DNA of 64,000 bases from Flavobacteriaceae bacterium (GTDB lineage: Bacteria > Bacteroidota > Bacteroidia > Flavobacteriales > Flavobacteriaceae), in NCBI GenBank assembly GCA_027490305.1, contig JAIXYI010000069.1:1-64000 (forward strand), written 5' to 3'. The notes below the pieces were generated by a model. That model worked only from the letters and a program-made list of their open reading frames with translations. It had not been told where the DNA came from and did no database searches. Each line of letters starts with the position of its first letter. Position 1 is the stretch's first letter. The position numbers were made by a program, and so were the translations under genes. Shown here one piece after another: positions 16,746 through 25,603 of this stretch.

Positions 16746-17510
16746 ATGAAATACCCTTACATCATCATTGACGATGACCCAGACAGTGTGACGCGGACCC
16801 TCTCGGTTTTCGAGGAGTTCTCGAACTACTTCCACATGGGTACGGCCGACAACAGTGAAGATGCGGTAAACCTGATCCTCGAACACAAGCCGAAAATGGT
16901 AGTGATGGAGATCGATCCGGAGAACCGCCAGAGCAACCTCGGCTTGGGCATCATCAACGAATTGTTCCGCTTCATGAAGACACTACCCAAAATGGTGGTG
17001 CTCACCAAGTCGAAAGACATGGCGTATCATGCCCTGAAGCACGAGGTATTCGATTACCTGCTGAAACCGCTGAATATACACGAACTGCGAAAAACCATTA
17101 TCAAGTTCGAGCGCTATGCCGAAGACGTGCCGAGCACGCTCTGCATCAAATCGTATGGCGATTACCGGTTTATCGACACGGAGGACATTGTATATGCCAA
17201 GGCTGACAACAACTCGACCGACCTCTTCATGAATAATGGCGATATGGTGACCGCCTTTAAAACGATGAAGCATTTTGAAACGACCCTGCCGGCTGAATTT
17301 GTCAGGATCCACAACAGCTACATCGTTAACATCAACTACATCTCCCGGATCCACATCGGCAACAACGTCTGTTATTTGAAAAACAGCAAGGTACAGTTGC
17401 CGTTCTCCAAGTCCTACAAAAAGAACATTGACCTGTTGATCAACCTGATCACTACCAACGAAGGTCGCGAGATGCGGCGAATCGACCTGAACCTCGACAA
17501 TATGAACTGA
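16746..17510 (+). CDS. LytTR-type response regulator with Glu in place of the phosphoacceptor Asp
   Basis: The 254-residue protein has an N-terminal receiver-like domain (acidic IIIDDD, residues 6-11) and a C-terminal LytTR DNA-binding domain (about 135-235: DIVYAKADNNSTDLF, FVRIHNSYIVNINYI). In the receiver the expected LD(I) motif reads MVVMEIDPE, so the phosphoacceptor position is Glu55. The conserved Thr (VVLT) and Lys (YLLKPL) are present. A Glu there can mimic constant phosphorylation, so the protein may be constitutively active or respond to another input; this is inference. No kinase gene is adjacent in the same operon. The start ATG at 16746 is the only reasonable choice. Confidence 0.85.
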   Translation: MKYPYIIIDDDPDSVTRTLSVFEEFSNYFHMGTADNSEDAVNLILEHKPKMVVMEIDPENRQSNLGLGIINELFRFMKTLPKMVVLTKSKDMAYHALKHEVFDYLLKPLNIHELRKTIIKFERYAEDVPSTLCIKSYGDYRFIDTEDIVYAKADNNSTDLFMNNGDMVTAFKTMKHFETTLPAEFVRIHNSYIVNINYISRIHIGNNVCYLKNSKVQLPFSKSYKKNIDLLINLITTNEGREMRRIDLNLDNMN

Positions 17511-17664
17511 GGTAGGCCCGAGCTTACCCTAAATGAAGAGGCGGTTTAAAGTCCCAAAAACCCCAAAAAGGCCCGAAAAGGGGTAGGGGCGAAAATCAAC
17601 GCCTCGCAAAACCCGTCCATCCACACGTAGAAATACGCCATCTACCATAAAGGCTCGTAAACGC

Positions 17665-17696
17665 TTGATTTCCCGCAAGTGACGCCTTAGTTTTAC
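17665..17696 (+). promoter_or_regulatory. promoter of the 53-residue peptide gene
   Basis: TTG at 17665-17667 and TAGTTTTAC at 17688-17696 are separated by 20 bp, a normal -33/-7 arrangement for Bacteroidetes. The -7 box is the same TAGTTTTAC word as at two promoters of the kinase/exported-protein region, but here a -33 box is present and the full palindrome is not. A TTTCCCGCAA half-site lies at 17669-17678. The rest of the 260-bp gap between 17511 and 17770 is GC-rich with no recognised feature. Confidence 0.5.
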
Positions 17697-17770
17697 ATCA
17701 TCCAAACGGATAAACCCCAACAGAAGTACAACAAAAAACATAGTTCTAAAACCCCAAAACGAACATCATC

Positions 17771-17932
17771 ATGAAAAAAGTAATCGCAATCGCAATCGTA
17801 GTAGCTGTAGCTCTTGTAGGCCTCACTTCATTCAACGGGAGTACAGAGAAGAAATCAAAAGGACACCTTTTGGCAGATTTGAAAACTGGAGTAACTGGTA
17901 CTTTGGATCCTGGAAAGAAAAAAATGGACTAA
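17771..17932 (+). CDS. 53-residue exported peptide upstream of a TPR kinase
   Basis: A short ORF with a strong signal-peptide-like N-terminus (MKKVIAIAIVVAVALVGLTSF), followed by about 30 polar residues ending LDPGKKKMD. A good promoter precedes it and a strong stem-loop terminator (17952-17984) follows 19 bp after the stop, so it is a separate transcript that is probably abundant. I recognise no family. It lies directly before a lipoprotein-like TPR histidine kinase gene in the same direction, so a role as an exported ligand or accessory of that kinase is possible, but nothing in the sequence proves it. Confidence 0.6.
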   Translation: MKKVIAIAIVVAVALVGLTSFNGSTEKKSKGHLLADLKTGVTGTLDPGKKKMD

Positions 17933-17951
17933 GTCCATATCAATAATAAAT

Positions 17952-17984
17952 AAAAAAGGGGTTGTCTTGCACAACCCCTTTTTT
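17952..17984 (+). terminator. intrinsic terminator after the peptide gene
   Basis: A perfect 14-bp stem (AAAAAAGGGGTTGT / ACAACCCCTTTTTT) with a 5-base loop, followed by further T-rich sequence. The symmetric A and T runs would let it act in both directions. It separates the peptide gene from the kinase gene that starts at 18007. Confidence 0.9.
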
Positions 17985-18006
17985 ATTTATATCATAGCTC
18001 AAATTT

Positions 18007-20025
18007 ATGGCAGTGAGATACGTAGGGTTTTTTGCTATTCTTTTTTTCTTTTTTAGTTGTAAACGGACGGCGTCCAAGCAAAATATCTCAAAGGATAGTA
18101 TAACAGTTTTCCTAAGGAATGCAAATGACGAAAACCTACCTTTAAAACAAAGGTTGCTTTTCACAGACAACGCTTTTAGACTCCTTAAAGTCCAAGCAAA
18201 TGACTCGACTACTAGAGTCAACCTATTTAAAGTAGCAAACAGATACTATAACATAGACAAGCTCGATCGCTACAAAGAAGTGAGCGAGTATGTTTTGGAT
18301 TTGTCAAAAAGCGCAGAGGACTCTATTCGTATGGCCAAAGCGTTGGATTATCTGGCAGACTATTATTCGAAAACGGATATCGCGAATGCATATGAACTTA
18401 ATTTCAAAAGCCAGAAAATATATGCGAAACTAGGAGATCGCTCCAATGCGGCAAAATCGCTGTTAAACAAAGCAATTCTTCAACACAATGAAAGCGATTT
18501 TCTTGGTGCTGAAAGAAGTACTTGGCAGGCACTAAAGTATCTGAGGGATTCGGATGACGCAGAATTACTTTATCAGGCCAATAATCTATTAGGTATTATC
18601 TACGGTGAACTGACAGAATACGATCTCTCTGAGAAGTTTTACAGAAAAGCGCTCGATGTGGGCAGTAAGGGGAACTTACCAAAAGAATACCATATAGAGT
18701 CTATTACGAACAACAACTTGGGTATTCTCTACGGCAAAAGATACGGACATCGTGCATCGATACCATTCTTCGAGAAAGGTATTTCGAATGGGAAGTTAAA
18801 AGAAGAGTCTCCAATAACTTACGCTATGTTACTGGACAATTTAGCCTACGCAAGATACAAGGAAAACCCGAATATCGGTGTGCTAAACGACTTAAAAAAA
18901 GCACTTGCCATAAGAGATTCCATGAAGTATTCTCCGGGAATTATCGCCAACGAGATTCATCTTTCCGAGTTTTACTATGGGGAAAAAAATGCTGCGTCCG
19001 CAATTCAGATGGCACATGCGGCCTATCGCTTATCTAAGGAGGAAAAGTTCTACAGAGAGACTTTATTAGCACTCAAGCAGTTGTCAAAAGTCGACCCGTC
19101 CAATGCGTTAAGATATTCCGAAGAGTATTTTAGAATAGATGATTCTCTTAAAATTGCGGAACGTAAAATCCAAAACAAATTCGCCCGCATCGAGTTCGAA
19201 ACGGAGGAACTCACCCTCGAAAAAGGCAAACTTGAAGAGCAGCGTCAAACACTCATCTACATCACCCTCGGCATCATCACCCTCGGGGTGTTCATCTTCG
19301 TCATTCGCTTCCAGGCGGCGAAAAACCGCGAGTTACGCCTCATCCAGGAGCAGCAACAGGCCAACGAAGAGGTCTACCAACTCATGCTCAACCAGCAGGA
19401 CCGTATCGAGGAAGTCCGCCAGGCCGAAAAGAAACGCATCGCCCAGGAACTGCACGACGGCGTGCTGGGACGCCTTTTTGGCACCCGCATGAACCTCGGC
19501 GTTCTCAATACCAAGTCCGACGAACAGGCCATTGCCGACCGCGTCGCCTATATCGACGAACTCAAAAGCGTCGAACAGGAGATCCGCGAGATTTCCCACG
19601 ACCTCAGCGCCGAAAAAGCCGCCATCTTCAACAACTTCGTACTGATGGTGAACAACTTCATCGCTACCCAACGCACCGTCTGCCAGGCGGCGATTGACAT
19701 CAACATCGACGACACCATCGATTGGAATGCCGTCAACAGCACCGCCAAGATTAACCTCTACCGTATCCTACAGGAAGCCTTCCAGAATGTCAACAAACAC
19801 GCCAACGCCCAAAACGTCAAGGTGCGCTTTTTCAAAAGCAACGACGACCTACGCCTCGAGGTGCGCGACGATGGCGTGGGCTTCAATTATGCTAAGAAAA
19901 AGAAGGGCATCGGACTCATCAATATGCTCAACCGTATCACCAATTCAAGGGGTAACATGGAAATTGAAACGGCTCCGGGCTCGGGTACCCTATTAAAATT
20001 TGTTTTACCTTTATCCGATACATAG
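18007..20025 (+). CDS. TPR-sensor histidine kinase, fourth paralogue
   Basis: The 672-residue kinase has the same plan as the three array kinases: a lipobox-like signal (FFFFSC), a helical TPR sensor region (about 50-380), a membrane segment (about 417-435), a Gln-rich coiled coil, HisKA_3 with His483 (AQELHDGV) and HATPase_c (EAFQNVNKHA, RDDGVGF, GIGLINM). It is clearly more distant from the array copies than they are from each other. The first two thirds are AT-rich and the transmitter part, from about 19160 on, switches to GC-richer DNA with many C-ending codons, which suggests a mosaic origin. It is followed 24 bp later by a receiver-only regulator, its likely partner. Confidence 0.87.
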   Translation: MAVRYVGFFAILFFFFSCKRTASKQNISKDSITVFLRNANDENLPLKQRLLFTDNAFRLLKVQANDSTTRVNLFKVANRYYNIDKLDRYKEVSEYVLDLSKSAEDSIRMAKALDYLADYYSKTDIANAYELNFKSQKIYAKLGDRSNAAKSLLNKAILQHNESDFLGAERSTWQALKYLRDSDDAELLYQANNLLGIIYGELTEYDLSEKFYRKALDVGSKGNLPKEYHIESITNNNLGILYGKRYGHRASIPFFEKGISNGKLKEESPITYAMLLDNLAYARYKENPNIGVLNDLKKALAIRDSMKYSPGIIANEIHLSEFYYGEKNAASAIQMAHAAYRLSKEEKFYRETLLALKQLSKVDPSNALRYSEEYFRIDDSLKIAERKIQNKFARIEFETEELTLEKGKLEEQRQTLIYITLGIITLGVFIFVIRFQAAKNRELRLIQEQQQANEEVYQLMLNQQDRIEEVRQAEKKRIAQELHDGVLGRLFGTRMNLGVLNTKSDEQAIADRVAYIDELKSVEQEIREISHDLSAEKAAIFNNFVLMVNNFIATQRTVCQAAIDINIDDTIDWNAVNSTAKINLYRILQEAFQNVNKHANAQNVKVRFFKSNDDLRLEVRDDGVGFNYAKKKKGIGLINMLNRITNSRGNMEIETAPGSGTLLKFVLPLSDT

Positions 20026-20049
20026 CCCCAAAACAAATCGTGACCCCAC

Positions 20050-20520
20050 ATGAAGAAAACCGTACAACTCCTAATGGTCGATGACCACCCGTTCATCCTA
20101 CAGGCCTATCGAAATACCCTCGATCGGTTCAAGCCCGATGAATATGAAGTGGTTTCCTCCAGCGCCGACTCCGGCAAAACCGGCTACGAAGCCATCGTCA
20201 ATAGTCCACACGAATTCGATGTCGCCCTACTCGACATTAGTATTCCTGGGTATGCGGAGAAGAATATCGAGTCCGGACTCGACCTCGCCCGCCTCTTGCG
20301 TGAACGGATGCCGGCCTGTAAAGTGGTACTGCTGACCATGCACACCGAAAAAATGAAATTCAAGTACTTCTCAGAAACCATTCAGCCCGATGGACTGGTC
20401 ATCAAAAACGACCTGACCTTCGAAGAACTGCTGCTTGCATTCGAGAAAATACTGGCAGGGGAAAAATACTACAGTGAGTCGGTGCTGAACATCATCAACA
20501 TGGACGAACCCAAAGTATGA
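20050..20520 (+). CDS. receiver-only response regulator
   Basis: The 156-residue protein contains a complete receiver: MVDDHP (Asp11/12), phosphoacceptor Asp62 in FDVALLDIS, the threonine of VLLTMH and the lysine in VIKND. The C-terminal helix-turn-helix present in its relative at 8876-9538 is missing, and the gene ends just before a terminator (20528-20550), so this is not a visible frameshift. It probably serves as a phosphate shuttle, a partner-binding switch, or a degenerate regulator of the adjacent kinase. Start ATG at 20050 is clear. Confidence 0.85.
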   Translation: MKKTVQLLMVDDHPFILQAYRNTLDRFKPDEYEVVSSSADSGKTGYEAIVNSPHEFDVALLDISIPGYAEKNIESGLDLARLLRERMPACKVVLLTMHTEKMKFKYFSETIQPDGLVIKNDLTFEELLLAFEKILAGEKYYSESVLNIINMDEPKV

Positions 20521-20527
20521 CGCTACA

Positions 20528-20550
20528 AGCCCGGTAACCTCCGGGCTTTT
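20528..20550. terminator. terminator between the receiver gene and thiL
   Basis: AGCCCGG (20528-20534), a 6-base loop, CCGGGCT (20541-20547) and then a T run on the plus strand. It lies directly after the receiver gene and abuts the stop codon of the convergent thiL gene. The plus-strand T run makes forward termination the main role. Confidence 0.85.
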
Positions 20551-21597
20551 TTATTCTGTCAACGCATCCCAACCACGGGCCTTCAGCTCGATGAGGGTGT
20601 TCGCCCGTGTAACGAGGTGCGCGCCATCCGCGGCTGCCGTCATGTGTCCGATGACGGTCAGGTTCGGATTGCCTTTGATCTTCGCAAAATCCTCTAACGG
20701 AATCGTAAACAAAAGCTCATAATCTTCTCCCCCGTTGATCGCCACCGTCGTCGCGTCGAGGTTGAATTCCTCACAGGCATTGATGAACTGCGGGTCAACC
20801 GGCAGCTTTTCCTCAAATAGGTTGCATCCGACACCCGACTGCTTGCACAAATGCAGGATTTCCGACGACAAGCCATCCGAAATATCAATCATCGAGGTCG
20901 GCTTTAGCTCCAACGCTTGCAACAAGTCCCGCACATCGGTCCGAGCCTCGGGTTTCAGTTGCCGCTCGATGAGGTAGGTGTAGGCATCCAGGTCGGGCTG
21001 GTTCTGCGGATTCACTTCAAACACACGACGCTCGCGCTCCAATACCTGCAGACCCATATAAGCCGAACCGATATCGCCCGAAACCACCAAAAGGTCGTTC
21101 TCCCTAGCGCCGCTCCGGTAAACGATTTCTTCGGCGTCCGCCTCGCCCAACGCGGTAATCGACAACAGCATCCCTTTTTGCGAGGAGGTGGTGTCACCGC
21201 CAATCACATCCACTTTGTATACCTCTGCAGCCAACGCGATGCCGTCATACAATTCCTCCAATGCCTCCAACGGAAAACGGTTGGAAACGGCCACCGACAC
21301 CGTAATCTGCGTCGGCGTCGCATTCATCGCACAAATATCCGAAAGGTTGACCACCACCGCCTTATAGCCCAGGTGTTTCAACGGCATATACGACAGGTCA
21401 AAATGCACGCCCTCAATCAGCAGGTCGGTTGAAACGACGGTACGCTTCCCGCCAAAATCCAATACGGCGGCATCATCGCCCACGCCTTTCAGGGTCGAAG
21501 GTCGTTTTAATTCGAATCGCTTGGTGAGATGGTCAATGAGTTTGAACTCGCCCAGTTGGGAAAGCGGGGTGCGCTGCGGATTTTTGTCTTCGATCAT
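20551..21597 (-). CDS. thiL: thiamine-monophosphate kinase
   Basis: The 348-residue enzyme phosphorylates thiamine monophosphate to thiamine diphosphate with ATP in the cytoplasm, the last step of thiamine cofactor synthesis. Typical ThiL features are visible: GVGDDAAVL near residues 39-47, SDLLIEGVHF near 56-67, VNLSDICAMNATP near 84-96, GGDTTSS near 135-141 and MIDISDGLSSEI near 233-244. Length is normal. The gene stands alone, without other thiamine genes, divergent from the PfkB kinase gene. Confidence 0.93.
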   Translation of the reverse strand: MIEDKNPQRTPLSQLGEFKLIDHLTKRFELKRPSTLKGVGDDAAVLDFGGKRTVVSTDLLIEGVHFDLSYMPLKHLGYKAVVVNLSDICAMNATPTQITVSVAVSNRFPLEALEELYDGIALAAEVYKVDVIGGDTTSSQKGMLLSITALGEADAEEIVYRSGARENDLLVVSGDIGSAYMGLQVLERERRVFEVNPQNQPDLDAYTYLIERQLKPEARTDVRDLLQALELKPTSMIDISDGLSSEILHLCKQSGVGCNLFEEKLPVDPQFINACEEFNLDATTVAINGGEDYELLFTIPLEDFAKIKGNPNLTVIGHMTAAADGAHLVTRANTLIELKARGWDALTE

Positions 21598-21702
21598 AAT
21601 TTTCAGGTAGGATGCAAAGATACAAAAGCCCTACGTGCGACCCCACGTGAAATGTACTTGGATACCGCCCCGTTTTTTCCGAACTTAGGGGAAAGTTACC
21701 AC

Positions 21703-22632
21703 ATGAACCACGCCATACTGACCGTTACCGTCAATCCATCCCTTGACAAAAGCACCACCTTCACCGGACTCATGCCCGAACAAAAAATTAGATGCACACC
21801 ACCCCACTACGACGCAGGCGGTGGCGGCATCAACGTCTCGAAGGCGATTTCGCGGCTGGGAGGTGATTCCCTATGCCTCTTCCTGGCGGGCGGCTCGTCG
21901 GGCGATTTGCTCCAGCGCCTGGTCGAAAGTGAAGGCATCCCCACCGATGTCATCCGCACCCAAAACAGCACACGCGAGAACCTGATCGCACTCGAAACCG
22001 GCAGCAACTCCCAATACCGCTTCGGCTTCCCCGGCTCCGAACTGACGGCCGAAGAGCAACACCAACTCCTTGAAAAGATCGCTTCCAACGCAGCGCCCTA
22101 CGTCGTTGCAAGCGGCAGTCTCAACGAAGGGCTCGCCCCCGACTTCTATGCCCAAATCGCCGAACGCGTAGCGAAGAAAGGCGGGCGCTTCATCGTCGAT
22201 ACCTCCGGAGAAGCGCTCGCCCGAACCCTTGATGCCGGTGTCTTCCTGGCCAAGCCCAACGTGGGCGAACTGGCCAAATTGGTCGGCACTGCGCGCCTTG
22301 AAATAGACGAAGCCGACGATGCAGCCCGTACGCTGGTCGATGCCGGTAAAGCAGAGATCATCGTTGTGTCGTTAGGTCCTCAGGGTGCCTATCTCGTGTC
22401 GAAGAACGAGACGCACTTTGTGCCGGCGCCCAACGTCCACAAACGCTCTACCGTCGGTGCGGGCGACAGCATGGTAGGGGGTATGGTATGGGCGCTTTCC
22501 CAAAACAAACCCTTGAAAGAAGTGCTGCAATGGGGCGTCGCCTGCGGATCGGCCGCCACCATGAATGAAGGGACGCAGTTGTTCAAAGCAGTCGACGTGA
22601 AGCGGTTGTTCGCGTGGTTGTCTGAGCGATAA
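21703..22632 (+). CDS. PfkB-family 1-phosphofructokinase/6-phosphofructokinase-like sugar kinase
   Basis: The 309-residue ribokinase-fold protein begins ILTVTVNPSLD, typical of the LacC/FruK/PfkB branch, followed by AGGGGINVSKAISRLGG (substrate and fold motif) and the catalytic-loop GAGDSMVGG near 248-256. This branch phosphorylates phosphosugars such as fructose 1-phosphate, fructose 6-phosphate or tagatose 6-phosphate; the sequence does not decide which. No fru phosphotransferase genes are adjacent. The ATG at 21703 places the family motif at residue 5; a longer reading from 21529 would run through the divergent thiL gene and is rejected. Confidence 0.88.
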   Translation: MNHAILTVTVNPSLDKSTTFTGLMPEQKIRCTPPHYDAGGGGINVSKAISRLGGDSLCLFLAGGSSGDLLQRLVESEGIPTDVIRTQNSTRENLIALETGSNSQYRFGFPGSELTAEEQHQLLEKIASNAAPYVVASGSLNEGLAPDFYAQIAERVAKKGGRFIVDTSGEALARTLDAGVFLAKPNVGELAKLVGTARLEIDEADDAARTLVDAGKAEIIVVSLGPQGAYLVSKNETHFVPAPNVHKRSTVGAGDSMVGGMVWALSQNKPLKEVLQWGVACGSAATMNEGTQLFKAVDVKRLFAWLSER

Positions 22633-22688
22633 TTTTACCGGGTATAACGCTAAAAATCATAAAAAGTTTATTTTTGACGCGTATCACG

Positions 22689-23978
22689 ATGTCGTTGATG
22701 AAGTACGCAGTAATGTTTTTGGTGCTGGTCTCCCAGCTTTCATTGGCGCAGATTGATTTCAAGGCAATCGACACAAGCGGTTATGCAGCCTGTCGGGAGT
22801 CGTTGAATAAGGAATATGTGAAAAAATTCGAAGCGGCACGCAAGAACCAGACCTTTGAATCGAGTGCACAGAAAGCCATCGTCCGGTCTATTTATGCCGA
22901 GTTACAGGAAGACTTTCTCGAGAGGGTCACCGATAACGACTTCATTTGTGACGAGGAACATCTCAGCTATCTCCGTTCGCTTCTCGACGAAATTCTCGAC
23001 AGAAACCACATCGATCGCTCCCAATACCGAATCCTATTGTCAAAAAACCCCTCCGTTAATGCGTATAATACGGGGGATGGTACAGTCGTAATCAATTACG
23101 GACTCTTTCTATCGCTTGATAATGAAGATGAACTGGTGTTCGTGATGGCACACGAAATCGGACACCAATACCTGAATCATGTCCGAAAAGGGATTGTTTC
23201 CTTTGCGCAGGCCTCTACCTCCGAAGAGACGATCGCCAAAACCAAGGCGATACGCAAGCAGAAATATGGTAAGGGACGGCTGTCAACAGGCCTCCTGAAA
23301 AATATTGTGTACCAGAAATACGACCAACGTCGAAAGTATGAAATCGAGGCCGACTCAATCGGTTTGGTCTTATACCAAAAAACAAAACGGAACCTCCAAT
23401 CGGGCATCCGCACCCTCGAAAAACTGGCTGTGGCCGATGACGAACCAGATTCACTGACCATCGCGGATTACCATACCATTTTCGACAGGGCAGACTTCAA
23501 GCTAAAAAACCGGTATTTCGAGCAGGAAGAAAGCCTCTTCCTGCAATATGATAAAGACAAACGATTCGATCCGGATTCCCTGAAAACACATCCGGCCTGC
23601 GAGGTTCGGCTCGGGTTATTGAAAAAAGAAGCCCCGGAAGGACCCATGATCCGAACGGTGTCAGCGAAGTTTGATACTATCAGGAGACATAGCACCTACC
23701 AAAGTTTATACAACCAACTCTCACTCCACGAGTACGGTCTTTCACTTTACGAAGCACTCAAGTTATACAAAAAGAATCCCGGCGATGCCGTGCTGAAAGA
23801 GGTCATCCTAACCGATCTTAAAAAGCTGAAAGAGGCCCGTATCGCCTATACGGTCAACCGGTATCTGCCCAAAGTAGATCGCAGGGAGAACTCCGATAGC
23901 CTGAACCGGTTTATCACCTTTATTCAAAACATAAAACTTGCCGATTTTGATGTGCTGATCGGTCAATTCCAATCATGA
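22689..23978 (+). CDS. exported M48-family metallopeptidase
   Basis: A 429-residue protein with a signal peptide (about residues 1-21, ending SLAQ) and a zinc-peptidase motif MAHEIGHQYLNH near residues 154-165, with the third ligand probably in YEIEADSIGL near 218-227. These are the features of M48 peptidases (BepA/LoiP-like), which act in the periplasm or at the outer membrane. The C-terminal part (about 270-429) has no motif I recognise. The ATG at 22689 is chosen; 22698 is equally possible. The stop overlaps the start of the next gene (ATGA), so the two products are made together. Confidence 0.87.
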   Translation: MSLMKYAVMFLVLVSQLSLAQIDFKAIDTSGYAACRESLNKEYVKKFEAARKNQTFESSAQKAIVRSIYAELQEDFLERVTDNDFICDEEHLSYLRSLLDEILDRNHIDRSQYRILLSKNPSVNAYNTGDGTVVINYGLFLSLDNEDELVFVMAHEIGHQYLNHVRKGIVSFAQASTSEETIAKTKAIRKQKYGKGRLSTGLLKNIVYQKYDQRRKYEIEADSIGLVLYQKTKRNLQSGIRTLEKLAVADDEPDSLTIADYHTIFDRADFKLKNRYFEQEESLFLQYDKDKRFDPDSLKTHPACEVRLGLLKKEAPEGPMIRTVSAKFDTIRRHSTYQSLYNQLSLHEYGLSLYEALKLYKKNPGDAVLKEVILTDLKKLKEARIAYTVNRYLPKVDRRENSDSLNRFITFIQNIKLADFDVLIGQFQS

Positions 23979-25498
23979 GAAAAATTGTTACCCTCTTTCT
24001 TTTATTGCCCTTCGTTCTGTCAGCCCAGGTCAAAACACTGGCGAACCTGTCGCGCGGACAATTGTATTCCTACGAAGAGATATACGATTTCGATAACAAT
24101 ATAAGGGGGTATATCCTCTTGTTCCAAACCGACAAAATAGCGAAGGAAACGTATGAATTGGAATATGTTGTGCTCGATGAAAACCTTAATAAGGTAACCA
24201 ACGGATTCCTTCAGGAAATGAAGTACGAATCATGGCTGCTAAGCGCGGGATCCATCAACGTAGAGGCCCAGCTCTATGGCACAAAGTTGCTGCTGGAGTT
24301 TGGCGATGTAATTGGCGGCAGACCTACTTTCCAGCGATATCGGATTCTGGATCTCAAGACCAATGTAATGAGCGACCCTTTCATCTTCAATAAAAGCGAG
24401 ATGAAACTCAATCCGAAGCCGAGTCGGAAAATAAAAGAGATGGTCGATAGCGTTTCGGAACCTATTATGATATTGGAGGGCATCGGACTGCTGGCCAAGT
24501 CCGCTTGGGTTGATAAAAAAGAAGGGCACACCAAGCAGTATTTCGCCCGGTTTGACGACAATTTCAAAGAAATGTGGCGTTGGGTTTACGACGATGAAGC
24601 CGTCAAAACGAAGCACCACAACAATCCGTATCCGATTCGCTCAGACAAAGATGTAGTGGTCTTCTTTAATCAATTCGGTGCGTCGGACTACTTTAACAGA
24701 GAGAATGACTACTCGCTGTTTTTCGTTTCGGCCAATACCGGAGAACTGCTCAATGAGTACCACCTTCCCGATATTGACAAATTTGCCTATCGGGAAATAG
24801 ACACGAAGATCACTGCCGACAAAATTGTGGTTATGGGCGACTTCTCTAAGAAAACGAACGGTGGATTGATCGATGATACGCACAACATCGGCCTTTTTCA
24901 GTTCGAGTTCGATAAGAAAACCGGACAGCTCCTTAACAGCCAACGTATGCTGTGGACGTCACTTGCAGACAGAATCCCCATCAACGAACGGGGCCGCGTC
25001 GATAAGGAAGGCTATATGTACATACATAAAATGCTCCTACTTTCAAACGGCAACACCATCGCGGTCGCCGAAACCTTTGGAAACAAACCGGTAGTCACCA
25101 ACAATATGTATTACCTAATACTTGACGACAAGCTACAGGCGAAAGAGGTATTTGAAGTGTCGAAATTCCGCAATAAATTTCCGACAGTGGACTTGCACAG
25201 CACTTCGATTAAGGCGTATGGGCTATTCGACTTCATGACCTACCAGACAATGGGCGATGACGAATACCTCTTCTATTTCAGTGATAACGAGAAAAAGTCC
25301 GTGAACCGCAAAAAGAATACCCTTTTCGGCATCGTCTCGTACGCTGACGGCAAGTTCACCCGTCAGACACTTGACCTCAAAACCGAAACCAGCACCATCC
25401 ACGCCATGAATGCCAAGAAAGGATACCTACTGCTGATGGAAGACTTTGATGAAGAAGGGAAAAAATCCGAACTCCGCCTCGAGAAAATCAACTACTAA
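23975..25498 (+). CDS. exported protein of unknown function coupled to the M48 peptidase
   Basis: A 507-residue protein with signal peptide (MRKIVTLFLLLPFVLSAQ). The rest is rich in short beta strands with many aromatic residues; a propeller-like fold is possible but only inferred. It resembles flavobacterial exported proteins with DUF6770-like organisation, but I cannot confirm this. Start overlaps the peptidase stop by 4 bp, suggesting the two act in the same envelope process. A terminator lies 5 bp after the stop. Confidence 0.7.
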   Translation: MRKIVTLFLLLPFVLSAQVKTLANLSRGQLYSYEEIYDFDNNIRGYILLFQTDKIAKETYELEYVVLDENLNKVTNGFLQEMKYESWLLSAGSINVEAQLYGTKLLLEFGDVIGGRPTFQRYRILDLKTNVMSDPFIFNKSEMKLNPKPSRKIKEMVDSVSEPIMILEGIGLLAKSAWVDKKEGHTKQYFARFDDNFKEMWRWVYDDEAVKTKHHNNPYPIRSDKDVVVFFNQFGASDYFNRENDYSLFFVSANTGELLNEYHLPDIDKFAYREIDTKITADKIVVMGDFSKKTNGGLIDDTHNIGLFQFEFDKKTGQLLNSQRMLWTSLADRIPINERGRVDKEGYMYIHKMLLLSNGNTIAVAETFGNKPVVTNNMYYLILDDKLQAKEVFEVSKFRNKFPTVDLHSTSIKAYGLFDFMTYQTMGDDEYLFYFSDNEKKSVNRKKNTLFGIVSYADGKFTRQTLDLKTETSTIHAMNAKKGYLLLMEDFDEEGKKSELRLEKINY

Positions 25499-25502
25499 AA
25501 AC

Positions 25503-25526
25503 AAAAAGCGCCAATCGGCGCTTTTT
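25503..25526 (+). terminator. intrinsic terminator of the M48 operon
   Basis: AAAAAGCGCC, a 4-base loop AATC, GGCGCTTTTT and more T residues. It lies 4 bp after the stop codon at 25498. Confidence 0.88.
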
Positions 25527-25555
25527 TTCTATCTAAACCCTCAACTTCCGAACTT

Positions 25556-25600
25556 CTCAGGCGCTCAGGGACTCAGGTGCTAAGGAGCTCAGGGACTCCT
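25556..25600. repeat. word-like repeat of GCTCAGGGACTC
   Basis: GCTCAGGGACTC occurs twice within 40 bp, joined by AGGTGCTAAGGA. It lies in the 105-bp gap between the M48 operon terminator and the lepA stop. It is of the same degenerate, word-like style as the other intergenic repeats of the window; no function is visible. Confidence 0.6.
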
Positions 25601-25603
25601 CCT

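Noticed and set aside
17529..17741. 70-codon reverse frame in the gap after the LytTR gene
   Set aside because: Arg/Val/Phe-rich without a motif, and it overlaps the promoter of the exported peptide gene.
21529..21702. Longer N-terminus for the PfkB kinase
   Set aside because: It would run through the 5' part of thiL on the other strand; the family motif begins right after the ATG at 21703.
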